A DNA stretch of 14,537 nucleotides from CALGLS01 sp047626155 (GTDB lineage Bacteria > Bacteroidota > Bacteroidia > Chitinophagales > Saprospiraceae), in the NCBI GenBank assembly GCA_047626155.1, contig JBLHRR010000149.1, positions 1 to 14,537 of the forward strand, given 5' to 3'. A program made the translations under genes and the position numbers. Each line of letters begins with the position of its first letter. Position 1 is the stretch's first letter. Shown in pieces: positions 1 to 7,700 of this stretch. The notes beneath the pieces are model-generated. The model was given only the letters and a program-made list of their open reading frames with translations. It ran no database searches and was not told the DNA's origin.

Positions 1-50
1 CGGTTTCCGGCCGACCGTACCATTCTATTTGAAATAACCTCTAATACTTA
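1..50. repeat. GC-rich dispersed repeat, copy 1 (cut by window edge)
   Basis: The window opens with CGGTTTCCGG followed by CCGACCGTACCATT and an AT-rich tail. The same pieces occur at 9677-9744 in the same orientation. There CGGTTTCCGG is exact, and 21 extra bases separate it from the shared CGACCGTACCATT part. The similarity continues weakly through the tail (AATAA, CTAAT). The composition is clearly different from the AT-rich surroundings. The left end cannot be seen. It may be a REP-like or degenerate mobile sequence; the family is not recognised. Confidence 0.55.
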
Positions 51-469
51 GCAGTCTTTCCTTAAGAGGTTGACTTACTAAATAACAACAGTGTTAAACG
101 GTATTGAGAAGGAAAAGGTACGCGCCGCCTGCTGTTTATAAACTGGATTCAGCTGACAAAGTATTGCGTATTTGGACACTGCAAAATTACGAACTATTTG
201 GTGGCCTACAAAAATAATTTACCTTTCATTCTTTTGGCTAATAATTCCTTTTCCCTATATTCGCTGCAAACCTGTCTAAAAATAGATTTATACTACAATA
301 CTAAGTAGTTAAATACCAACCCAAATTAATTTATTCCAACAGCATTTACATTACCAGTATAACTGTATCTTCGAAACTAAATGATTGCATTAGCCTTGTA
401 GTTACGTCCTACTAGGCGATACAAGTATATAGCAACTTAACCCTAATACCCAATATCAATCGGACTCTG
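51..469. other. Gene-free AT-rich region upstream of the broken cargo gene
   Basis: I see no open frame of convincing length and no RNA gene on either strand. The only signal-like element is TATCTTCG at 366-373, which fits the Bacteroidota -7 form TAnnTTCG. No good TTTG box lies at the proper distance upstream, so it is a weak promoter candidate for the pseudogene that follows, giving a leader of about 90 nt. Confidence 0.5.
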
Positions 470-1295
470 ATTAATAAAAACATACTACTAACACTACTCC
501 TTTTTTGCAGCTTTCAACTTTTTAGCCAAATCGAAATAGATCGGGGCCCTTACCTTCAACAAGGTGTTTCCGTAGCAGAAGCTTTTATTCAATTTACGGT
601 AGATAACAACGACAATAGCAATCCCTATCACCTAACGATACATGGTCAGTTAAATACAAGCCCTGCCGTTTTCACAAATTCCAATAACAATATTAGTAAC
701 CGAACGCTGACCAGCACCAATATCAATTGGTCTCCTGAAGAATGGGAAAACGATGGCGACTCGGGCCCTGCTCAACGCAGTACCAATATTGGCCCCCTTA
801 TTCAGGAAATTGTTAATCAACCTGGTTTCGATCAGAATAGTCCTATTGTCCTAATCATTTCTGGAGAGGGACTTCGACAAGCCATCATCTCCCATGAAGA
901 AGATGATGCAACAGCTGCGGAGCTTTGTCTGGGTGTTTATGAATCAGCAACGATTCAAGGCCTGAGTAGCAAAGAGGAGAACAAAGATCTTTTGCAAAGA
1001 AATGGTGAAGCCCTATTCTAGGGAAAAGAGCAATCTTATTTCTCCCTATTTAACCGTTTTTCCTAACCCAGCTAAAACAGCCATAACCGCTTCTTTCAAT
1101 ATGCTTAATGATGGCCCTGCAGTCTTGAATATTTCGGATATGCACGGTCGGATTCTACTTAAGGAACAAAGCCTACTTCAAAAAGGGCCAAATCGTATTA
1201 CTATGGCCCTTACTGGTTTGCCAAATGGGGTTTATTTTCTAACTTTGTCCACAAGTTCAGAGCAAAGGGTAACGAAATTCAGCATTTTGAACTAG
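470..1295 (+). pseudogene. Broken secreted T9SS cargo protein (missing start codon, frameshifted)
   Basis: Two frames together describe one secreted protein. The first frame is open from 416 to the TAG at 1019-1021. From 470 it reads ATT-NKNILLTLLLFCSFQLFSQ, a good signal peptide with an ATT where ATG is expected. It continues with RGPYLQ and a beta-sandwich-like region ending LIQEIVNQPGF and LIISGEGLRQAI, a pattern typical of a domain common in secreted Bacteroidota proteins. This frame has no ATG or GTG anywhere, and its only TTG is near the end. The second frame overlaps it from 1002 and encodes a T9SS type A sorting domain: LTVFPNPAKTAI, a GRILL strand, LPNGVYFL, and a C-terminal KFSILN. 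Removing one base between about 990 and 1040 would join the frames. Two independent lesions favour a decayed gene. Alternatives are a sequencing error plus a rare ATT start. The enzymatic role, if any, is not visible; RGPYLQ resembles the start of purple acid phosphatase-like domains, but the catalytic part is absent. Confidence 0.75.
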
Positions 1296-1616
1296 TTCCA
1301 ACATTCTACCAGCCTTTACCGTATAAAATTCCTGGGGTGCCCTGAGGCATTCAACAGGAGTGACTTTATTTTATCTAAATATTTTACTTATCCCCTTCAT
1401 TTATAACTAAATGATAATCAGACGGTTAGTGATTAATTATTGTTTTAAACAGCAATTAGCGAATGACTTGGCATAGCTTTTTAAGTAAACTCTCTATTCC
1501 TAAGGAATGTAGAATAAATCAGAATCTAAGCAACTACGAAAAATTAACTTTCCAAATTGGAAATAAGTCGGAAAGTTATTTTTTGTGTAATTACTAAAAA
1601 TAAGATATTCTTTCTA
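1296..1616. other. Intergenic region before the epimerase gene
   Basis: The region is AT-rich with no plausible gene. The only clear structure is the inverted repeat set at 1545-1580, listed separately. A small TGCC/GGCA hairpin near 1340 is too short to call a terminator. Confidence 0.5.
1545..1584 (+). promoter_or_regulatory. Nested inverted repeats in the epimerase leader
   Basis: TAACTTTCC (1545-1553) is the exact reverse complement of GGAAAGTTA (1570-1578), with 16 nt between. Inside and overlapping it, TTTCCAA (1549-1555) and TTGGAAA (1557-1563) form a 15-nt dyad with one central base. The outer arms are followed directly by a run of T (1579-1584). It could be an operator dyad or a weak terminator or attenuator 40 nt before the ATG at 1617. 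The stem is AT-rich and the loop is long, so function is uncertain. Confidence 0.4.
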
Positions 1617-2579
1617 ATGAGTAAAAAAGCAATAGTAACCGGAGGAGCCGGCTTTATCGGTAGCCACTTGGTAGACGGATTAGTTGCCGCAGGTTGGCAC
1701 GTTACGGTCATAGATAATTTTGATCCTTTTTATGATGAATCCATAAAGAGAACAAATGTCGATAGCTATATCGATCATCCGAATACGCGTTTGATAGAAG
1801 TGGACATCAGAGATTATGCTGCCTTAGAAGAAGCCTTGACTGACAAATATGATGTTATCGTTCATTTGGCTGCCAAGGCCGGAGTGCGTCCTTCTATTCT
1901 CGATCCAGTTTTGTACCAATCTGTTAATGTATTGGGTACGCAGAATCTGTTAGAGCTGAGTAAGAAATTAGAGATCAAGCAATTTGTTTTTGCCTCTTCC
2001 AGTAGTGTCTATGGCGTGAACCCAGAGGTTCCCTGGTCGGAAGACGATTATGTATTGCAACCGATTAGTCCATATGCGAGTTCGAAGATTAGTGGGGAAT
2101 TGTTAGGGCATGTTTACTCGAAACTTTATGGCATTCGCTTTATCGGTCTGAGGTTTTTCACGGTTTGTGGTCCGCGCCAACGTCCGGATTTAGCGATTCA
2201 TAAGTTTGCCAAAAAGATCATGTCTGGGGAAGAGATTCCTGTTTTTGGAGATGGTACCACCCGGCGTGACTACACTTATGTGAAAGACACGGTAGCGGGT
2301 ATCATTAGTGCAATGTCTTACGAAGACAGCCCTTATGAAATCATAAACCTAGGTAATAACAGGACAATTACATTAACGGAAATGATTGAGACCATTGAAA
2401 ATTCTTTTGGCAAAAAAGCCATCATCAATCGTCTTCCAATGCAGCCAGGTGATGTACCTAAAACCTTTGCGAATATCACTAAAGCGCAAAAATTACTCAA
2501 CTATAATCCAACTACGCCTTTTGAAACCGGGATAGATTTGTTTAGAGATTGGTTTTTAGAAACACAGATTCCAGCGTGA
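1617..2579 (+). CDS. NAD-dependent nucleotide-sugar epimerase, UDP-glucuronate 4-epimerase-like
   Basis: A 320-residue short-chain dehydrogenase/reductase of the extended type, probably cytoplasmic, interconverting UDP-glucuronate and UDP-galacturonate for surface polysaccharide. The Rossmann nucleotide-binding motif is G9-x2-G12-x2-G15 (TGGAGFIGSH). The DNFDPFYD segment after the second beta strand (residues 33-40) and AGVRPSI (88-94) are typical of the UDP-glucuronate 4-epimerase group. Catalytic residues are a serine in ASSSSVYG (about 127-130) and Tyr153/Lys157 in YASSK. The C-terminal half has the RRDYTYVKD and MQPGDVPKT substrate-side motifs. The ATG at 1617 is chosen because it gives MSKKAIVTGG directly; an in-frame ATG at 1557 would add 20 residues unrelated to the family and lies inside an inverted repeat. 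The next gene is a polysaccharide export lipoprotein, which supports a polysaccharide role. The exact substrate cannot be proven from sequence, as related 4-epimerases and 4,6-dehydratases share these motifs. Confidence 0.88.
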   Translation: MSKKAIVTGGAGFIGSHLVDGLVAAGWHVTVIDNFDPFYDESIKRTNVDSYIDHPNTRLIEVDIRDYAALEEALTDKYDVIVHLAAKAGVRPSILDPVLYQSVNVLGTQNLLELSKKLEIKQFVFASSSSVYGVNPEVPWSEDDYVLQPISPYASSKISGELLGHVYSKLYGIRFIGLRFFTVCGPRQRPDLAIHKFAKKIMSGEEIPVFGDGTTRRDYTYVKDTVAGIISAMSYEDSPYEIINLGNNRTITLTEMIETIENSFGKKAIINRLPMQPGDVPKTFANITKAQKLLNYNPTTPFETGIDLFRDWFLETQIPA

Positions 2580-2592
2580 TTTAACTTAAACT

Positions 2593-2636
2593 TTAACCTC
2601 CCACTATTTAGTGCTTAACTTCCCACTACTTAGTGT
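2593..2636. repeat. Two 22-bp tandem repeats, each with a CACTAnnTAGTG palindrome
   Basis: Unit one (2593-2614) and unit two (2615-2636) match at 19 of 22 positions. Each holds a perfect 5-bp dyad, CACTA-TT-TAGTG and CACTA-CT-TAGTG. The dyad centres are 22 bp apart, about two helical turns, as expected for paired operator sites on one face of DNA. A further CCCACTAT occurs at about 2669. They lie between the epimerase stop and the export gene start, so a regulator of the export gene is a natural hypothesis. No regulator gene is adjacent. Confidence 0.45.
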
Positions 2637-2762
2637 AACTTTTAAGTGTTAGTTATTAACTGCTAAATCCCACTATCGCGACTTCGGAGATTAAACGATC
2701 AATCAGAAATAAAAAGAACAGCTACAACAGAAACCTGCGGGTCTCTGTAAAATCAAGAACAG

Positions 2763-3566
2763 ATGAAATATAAAGAATTCCTGCTACTACTTCTCTCCAT
2801 TTTTTTCCTTTTCCAGTTGCAGTCTTGCGTAAAGTACAAAGAATTGGTATCCTTGAACAGGATGGATAATCAGGAAGAAACCAAGAGTGGTAAAACACTT
2901 TATGAGTCTGAGGTCTACCCTTTTCAGGCACATCTCATTCGGCCTTATGATCAGTTGATGATAAAGGTCAATGCAAATGAAGGAAGTACAGAACAATTCA
3001 TAAACAAAGAGAATTCTTATCAGAGAGAAATCCGTTTCGATCCTCCGGCGCTTTATTTCAATAGCTATAGTGTGGATGAGCGAGGCTATATTTACCTTCC
3101 AGAGATTGATTCCGTATATGTGAAAGATCTGACCGTAACACAGCTGAAAAGAAAGCTGGATGCAGCTTACAAGGATTATTTGAAGTATGCTTCTACTTCC
3201 GTAAAATTGGCTAACATGCGTTGCACCTTTATCGGAGAAGTAAACAACCCTGGGGTTCACTATTTCTATTCAGAGAAAACAACGTTGTTGGATGCTGTTG
3301 GTTTAAGTGGTGATTTTACAGATTTCGCCAGTCGGACAAATGTGAAATTGATACGTACGCTTCGAGATGGAAATACCAAAACTGTTTATCTGGACTTGAC
3401 AACTTATAACTTTGTATATACCGAATACTATTACATTAGTCCGGATGACATTGTGTATGTAGAGCCGGTGAAAGCAAAGTCTTTTGATGCCAGTTCGAAG
3501 GCCATTGGGGTGGTCCTCTCTGCGATTTCTACACTGGCCTTGATTGCTAACCTTATTCTTAGATAA
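2763..3566 (+). CDS. Wza-like polysaccharide export outer-membrane lipoprotein
   Basis: A 267-residue lipoprotein of the polysaccharide biosynthesis/export family, which forms the outer-membrane exit channel for capsule or exopolysaccharide. Residues 1-21 are a signal peptide ending in a lipobox (LQSC) with Cys22 as the lipidated residue. Residues about 55-147 form the export domain, including the starting motif IRPYDQLMIKV and the LPEIDSVYVKDLT segment. Residues about 150-235 form one SLBB beta-grasp domain (FIGEVNNPGVHYF, LLDAVGLSGDF, ISPDDIVYVEP). Residues about 245-266 form a hydrophobic C-terminal helix, in line with the transmembrane helix of Wza-type proteins. Wza-like proteins usually sit next to a Wzc tyrosine kinase; here the next gene is convergent and unrelated, so this is an orphan export component 183 bp after an epimerase. 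The start is well supported, as it opens the signal peptide. Confidence 0.9.
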   Translation: MKYKEFLLLLLSIFFLFQLQSCVKYKELVSLNRMDNQEETKSGKTLYESEVYPFQAHLIRPYDQLMIKVNANEGSTEQFINKENSYQREIRFDPPALYFNSYSVDERGYIYLPEIDSVYVKDLTVTQLKRKLDAAYKDYLKYASTSVKLANMRCTFIGEVNNPGVHYFYSEKTTLLDAVGLSGDFTDFASRTNVKLIRTLRDGNTKTVYLDLTTYNFVYTEYYYISPDDIVYVEPVKAKSFDASSKAIGVVLSAISTLALIANLILR

Positions 3567-3580
3567 GATCTTATTAATAA

Positions 3581-3627
3581 AAATAAAAACCCGAGACATG
3601 GAAATCACGTCTCGGATTTTTTATTTT
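3581..3627. terminator. Bidirectional intrinsic terminator
   Basis: CCGAGAC (3591-3597) pairs with GTCTCGG (3609-3615); the stem extends inward by TG/CA past one mismatch. An A-rich stretch precedes it and a T-rich stretch (TTTTTTATTTT, 3617-3627) follows, so it works as a terminator on both strands. It sits between the stop of the export gene at 3566 and the end of the convergent minus-strand lipoprotein gene at 3652. Confidence 0.9.
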
Positions 3628-3651
3628 AATTGACAATTTGATTTTAAACAA

Positions 3652-4182
3652 TTAACCTGCCGTCACCAGCGAATACAATTTGAAGCGCATCGGGCTCACT
3701 TCCACAAATTGAAAAGTCACGGAAGACTCTGTCTGATTTTCTTTCCCTTCATCCGTTATATAAAGCACCATCATGGTTTTTATCTTTTTATTAGCAGGTA
3801 CGTTTAATTGATCTGCGACCTGTTGGTTTTTCGTAGCAAAGTCTGACATGTTATCCGTTTCTGCAAAGGTCGCTCTGGCCGTAGCATCAAATATTTTGGA
3901 AAAATGTTTACTAAAACTCGCTTTGCTAATCTGCTTCCCATCGTTAAAAACTTCAGAACCTTTTAGTGGAAATTCAATGTGACTTACCAAGGTTTCCACG
4001 TCACCTTCCTTTACTGCCTTTTGAAAAATTGGCCAAAAGGCCCGCCAGTCTTTTGAGGCTTCATCTCGCTTTTCTGCTGTAGTCATTTCTTTTTTAACAG
4101 GCTCTTCTTTTTTTGGTTCTGTCTGACAACTTAGCGTAAAAACTAGTGTAAAGAGCAGCCAGAAATATCGTGTTTGTAACAT
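3652..4182 (-). CDS. Small lipoprotein of unknown function, NTF2-like candidate
   Basis: A 176-residue predicted lipoprotein. The signal peptide ends in TLSC, with Cys19 as the lipidated residue. A charged linker (residues 23-40, rich in K and E) follows. The body begins near WRAFWPIFQKAVKEGDVETLVSHIEFPL (residues 46-73). A helix followed by 'GD...L...I.FPL' is common in secreted NTF2-like/DUF4440-type proteins that bind small molecules, but this is inference from pattern only. The rest alternates helices and strands up to a C-terminal beta hairpin. It stands alone, convergent with the export gene, with its own promoter candidate at 4292-4299 and a shared terminator. No enzymatic motif is seen. 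Confidence 0.8.
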   Translation of the reverse strand: MLQTRYFWLLFTLVFTLSCQTEPKKEEPVKKEMTTAEKRDEASKDWRAFWPIFQKAVKEGDVETLVSHIEFPLKGSEVFNDGKQISKASFSKHFSKIFDATARATFAETDNMSDFATKNQQVADQLNVPANKKIKTMMVLYITDEGKENQTESSVTFQFVEVSPMRFKLYSLVTAG

Positions 4183-4291
4183 ACGTAATATTATTGTTTT
4201 TTTTTAAAAACTTCAAACCTCCTTAGCTGCCAATTTGAACATTGAATATAAAATTGCGCTCGGCTATTTGAATATAATAAATAATTCCGCG

Positions 4292-4299
4292 CAAAGATA
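4292..4299 (-). promoter_or_regulatory. Bacteroidota -7 box for the 3652-4182 lipoprotein gene
   Basis: On the minus strand the sequence reads TATCTTTG followed by CGCGG, a perfect match to the Bacteroidota -7 consensus TAnnTTTG. It would start a transcript near 4285, giving a leader of about 100 nt. No clear TTTG box is present about 19 nt upstream, so support rests on the -7 box and its position. Confidence 0.5.
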
Positions 4300-4661
4300 G
4301 GATATTCTTACTAAGACATGGTTACAGACTATTGACCTCCCTTGATTAAGGGCCTAACTTATCCTGTATTCTGCTTAGTATTAAATCAACAATAATGTGT
4401 TAGTCCTAAAACATGTAAAATGTCCACAAATAGCTGTGCTTTAACCGTTTTCAAATAAAACCCACCGACTCGATAGTCTTGAAATTCATTCCATTATTTT
4501 AGGACACAGCAATACAAATATGCTTCACCAGACAGCCTGGCGGATTCCTGGGACATACACAGAGATGCTTTTTATTCGAAGACGGATGGGAACTTGATTT
4601 GGAGATTATTGATGAATAATATTGGTATTGTGCCTATTTTGAATATTACTTTTGGGGTGGC

Positions 4662-4691
4662 TTTGTAGGGGCGATATTTTCCCTAACTTCA
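4662..4691 (+). promoter_or_regulatory. Promoter candidate for the Asp-box protein gene
   Basis: TTTG (4662-4665) and TAACTTCA (4684-4691) are separated by 18 nt, close to the TTTG-N19-TAnnTTTG arrangement of the Bacteroidota housekeeping sigma factor. Transcription would start near 4698, about 25 nt before the ATG at 4724. An alternative pair is TTTG at 4651-4654 with TATTTTCC at 4675-4682. Confidence 0.4.
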
Positions 4692-4723
4692 CCTCATCAA
4701 ATCACCCAACATAAAACAGCCAC

Positions 4724-7700
4724 ATGACCACCAAGTTACGCTACCTCCTACTCTGCTTAATTTACGCCATTACCCTCCCTGCTCAAAAAATAGACGTTAG
4801 CCAATTAGAAGGTTTAAAAATTAGAAACATTGGCCCCGCAGGTATGAGTGGCCGAGTTACCGCTATTGATGTAAATCTTAAAAATCCACAAATCATTTTT
4901 GCAGGTACGGCTTCTGGCGGGGTTTGGCAAACAGAAAACGGGGGCATCTCCTGGAAACCCGTTTTTGATGAAGCGCCTTTACAATCTGTTGGTTCCATTG
5001 CTATTAATCAGAAGAACCCGGCAGAAATTTGGGTAGGAACCGGAGAAGGGAATCCCAGGAATTCACACAACAGTGGAGATGGTATTTATAAAAGTATAGA
5101 TGGTGGAAAAACATGGATGGATATGGGGCTCAAAAACACCCGCCTGATTCATCGTATTATAATTGACAAAGAAAATTCTAACACAGTGTATGCGGGTGTG
5201 CTTGGTTCTGCCTGGGGCCCATCCAAAAATCGGGGCGTATACAAAACTACCAACGGCGGAACAACCTGGAAAAAGATTCTGTACATCGGCGAGGAAATTG
5301 GTGTAGCTGATATGGTCGTCGACCCTTCCAACCCCAATAAACTCCTTGTCGCCATGTGGGAATTTGGTCGTAAACCTTGGACCTTCAACTCTGGCGGAAA
5401 AGGCTCCGGCATGCACCTCACTTACGATGGCGGAAAGACTTGGAAAAAGATAACACCTAAAGAAGGATTGCCAAAAGGCGAACTGGGAAGAATGGGACTT
5501 GCATTTGCACCTTCCAAACCTAACATTGTGTACGCATTGGTAGAAGCCAAAGAAAATGCTTTTTACAAATCGACGGACGGTGGCGAAAAATGGAAAAAAA
5601 TGGCGACCGATGACAAGATCGGAAATCGCCCTTTTTACTACTCGGATATTTTTGTAGATCCACATAACGAAAATCGCATCATCAGCATACACTCTGTTAT
5701 AACAAAGAGTGAGGATGGCGGAAAAACATTTGAATCTTTCGTAGGATGGAATGTCCATCCGGATCACCATGCCTTTTGGATACATCCAGACGATCCTAAT
5801 TTCATGATTGATGGTAATGATGGTGGTTTGAATATCAGTTATGATGGTGGGCAGAATTGGCGCTTCGCTGAAAACCTTCCACTTGCACAATTTTACCACA
5901 TTGATTACGACATGGAAATTCCCTACAACATCTGTGGAGGTATGCAAGACAATGGTTCTTGGGTAGGGCCTAGTTCTGTTTGGAAAAGAGGCGGTATCCG
6001 AAATTCGGATTGGCAGGAGGTCCTCTTCGGCGATGGTTTCGATGTGGCTTTGCGCCATGATGATTCCCGCTATGGTTGGGGAATGTCGCAGGGAGGTTAC
6101 CTCAGCTATTTTGATCGTCTGACGGGACATACGCAATACATTCGCCCGGCTCATCCGGATGGAGAGAAGTTGCGATTTAGCTGGAATGCTGCCTTGGCAA
6201 AAGTTCCGAATACATCTTGTGGCATTTACTATGGAAGTCAATATGTACATAGAAGTTTGGACTGTGGACAAAGCTGGGAAATCATTTCTCCTGATTTGAC
6301 AACCAACGACAGTACCAAACAGAAACAAGATGAAAGTGGCGGACTCACCAAAGACGTTACTGCTGCAGAAAACTTCACCACCATCCTCGCGATTGCGCCA
6401 AGCCCTGTAGACAAAGACGTCATCTGGGTTGGTACGGATGATGGCAATTTGCAACTGACAACTGACGGTGGAAAGAACTGGAAAAACATAACAAAAAAAT
6501 TACATGACTGTCCAAAAGGTGCCTGGGTTCCGCAAATCGAAGTGTCCAAAAAGAATGCAGGCGAAGCTTTTGTTATTGTCAATGATTACCGCCGCAACAA
6601 CTGGTCGGCTTATGCTTACCACACTACTGATTTTGGCGCAAGCTGGAACCGCATCGCAGACGACCTTAAAGTAAAAGGACATTGCCTTAGCATTGTTCAA
6701 GATCCTGTTGAAGAAAATTTACTCTTCCTTGGCACAGACTATGGTTTGTACTTTACGATTGACAAAGGAAAAAACTGGAACAAATGGATGAAGGACTTCC
6801 CTTCCGTTTCCACCCGTGATCTAAAAATACATGAGCGTGACCATGACCTTATTGTCGGTACTTTTGGTAGAGCCGCTTGGATCATGGATGACATTCGCCC
6901 TTTGCGCGAATTAGCCCGTAGTAACGGAAATGTATTGTTGAAAGAATTCAAAGTCTTTGAGGCGCCCGATGCTTGGCTAGCGGATTTCCGTTCCATCAAT
7001 GGTACCCGGTTCATTGCCGACGGGACTTATCGGGCAAGAAATAGAACCACCAGTGCTATGGTTACCATTTGGAATAAAGCGCCAAAAAAGAAAGAAGAAA
7101 TCAAAAAGGATAAAAAGAAAAAGAACGATAAAAAAGAGAAAGAGGAAGTTGACACTGAAAAGGACAAAAAGAGCAAATATAAAAAAGACAAACTCTATGT
7201 ACAGATTTTCAATGAATCCCAAGATACCATTCGTAGTTTTTCCGAGAAGATAGACACGGGTATGGTGCGCATTACCTGGCGACTAAATCGGGACGGCATC
7301 CACTTCCCTTCTTACCGTGATGTAAAGCCAGACAGTGACCCTCCTGGTGGGCCGTCTGTTTTACCTGGTCGTTACAAAATGGTTTTAAGGTATAATGATA
7401 ACATTGATTCTACTTACGTAAATGTAAAGATGGACCCTCGTTCTAACAGTACACTTTCAGACCTTAAAGCGGAAGATACCGCCATTAATGATTTTTATAA
7501 ATTCGTAAAGAATACGACTACTGGATTTGAGCATTTGAAATCTGCGAAAAAGACCATCAAATTGGTCAACAGCCAAATGGTAAATGCTCCAGATAGTACA
7601 AAGGAAAATATCAAGAAATTAGGAACGGCCATGCAAGATAGCATCAAACAACTCATGAAATTATACACTATGCCACAAGGGCTGAAAGGGATCCAAAGAA

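Larger units (their letters stand above)
4183..4723. other. 541-bp divergent intergenic region
   Basis: It separates the minus-strand lipoprotein from the plus-strand Asp-box protein. It holds the promoter candidates at 4292-4299 (minus) and 4662-4691 (plus), and a short CCCTT/AAGGG hairpin at 4339-4352. A frame open from 4483 to 4665 (61 codons, TAG at 4666) reads as protein-like near the end (GIVPILNITFGVAL) but has no upstream ATG. I cannot tell whether it is a gene remnant or chance. Confidence 0.5.

Noticed and set aside
1330..1356. Possible terminator after the broken cargo gene (TGCC/GGCA)
   Set aside because: Only four base pairs and no T-run.
1557..1616. 20-residue N-terminal extension of the epimerase from the ATG at 1557
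   Set aside because: The extension is not family-like, lies over an inverted repeat, and the ATG at 1617 gives the normal MSKKAIVTGG start of the Rossmann fold.
2787..3260. Minus-strand frame of 157 codons
   Set aside because: Antisense to the clear export lipoprotein gene, with no motif and no promoter.
5063..6454. Minus-strand open frame of 463 codons
   Set aside because: It lies fully antisense to the Asp-box protein gene, whose repeats are unmistakable; the antisense product has no recognisable motif and odd composition. The length reflects few stop complements in the repeated GGTGGAAA-type codons.
6977..7253. Overlapping frames on both strands at the lysine-rich linker
   Set aside because: Both (6999-7253 plus, 6977-7222 minus) come from the A-rich tract that encodes the Lys-rich linker and give only low-complexity Lys/Arg or Phe/Leu sequence.
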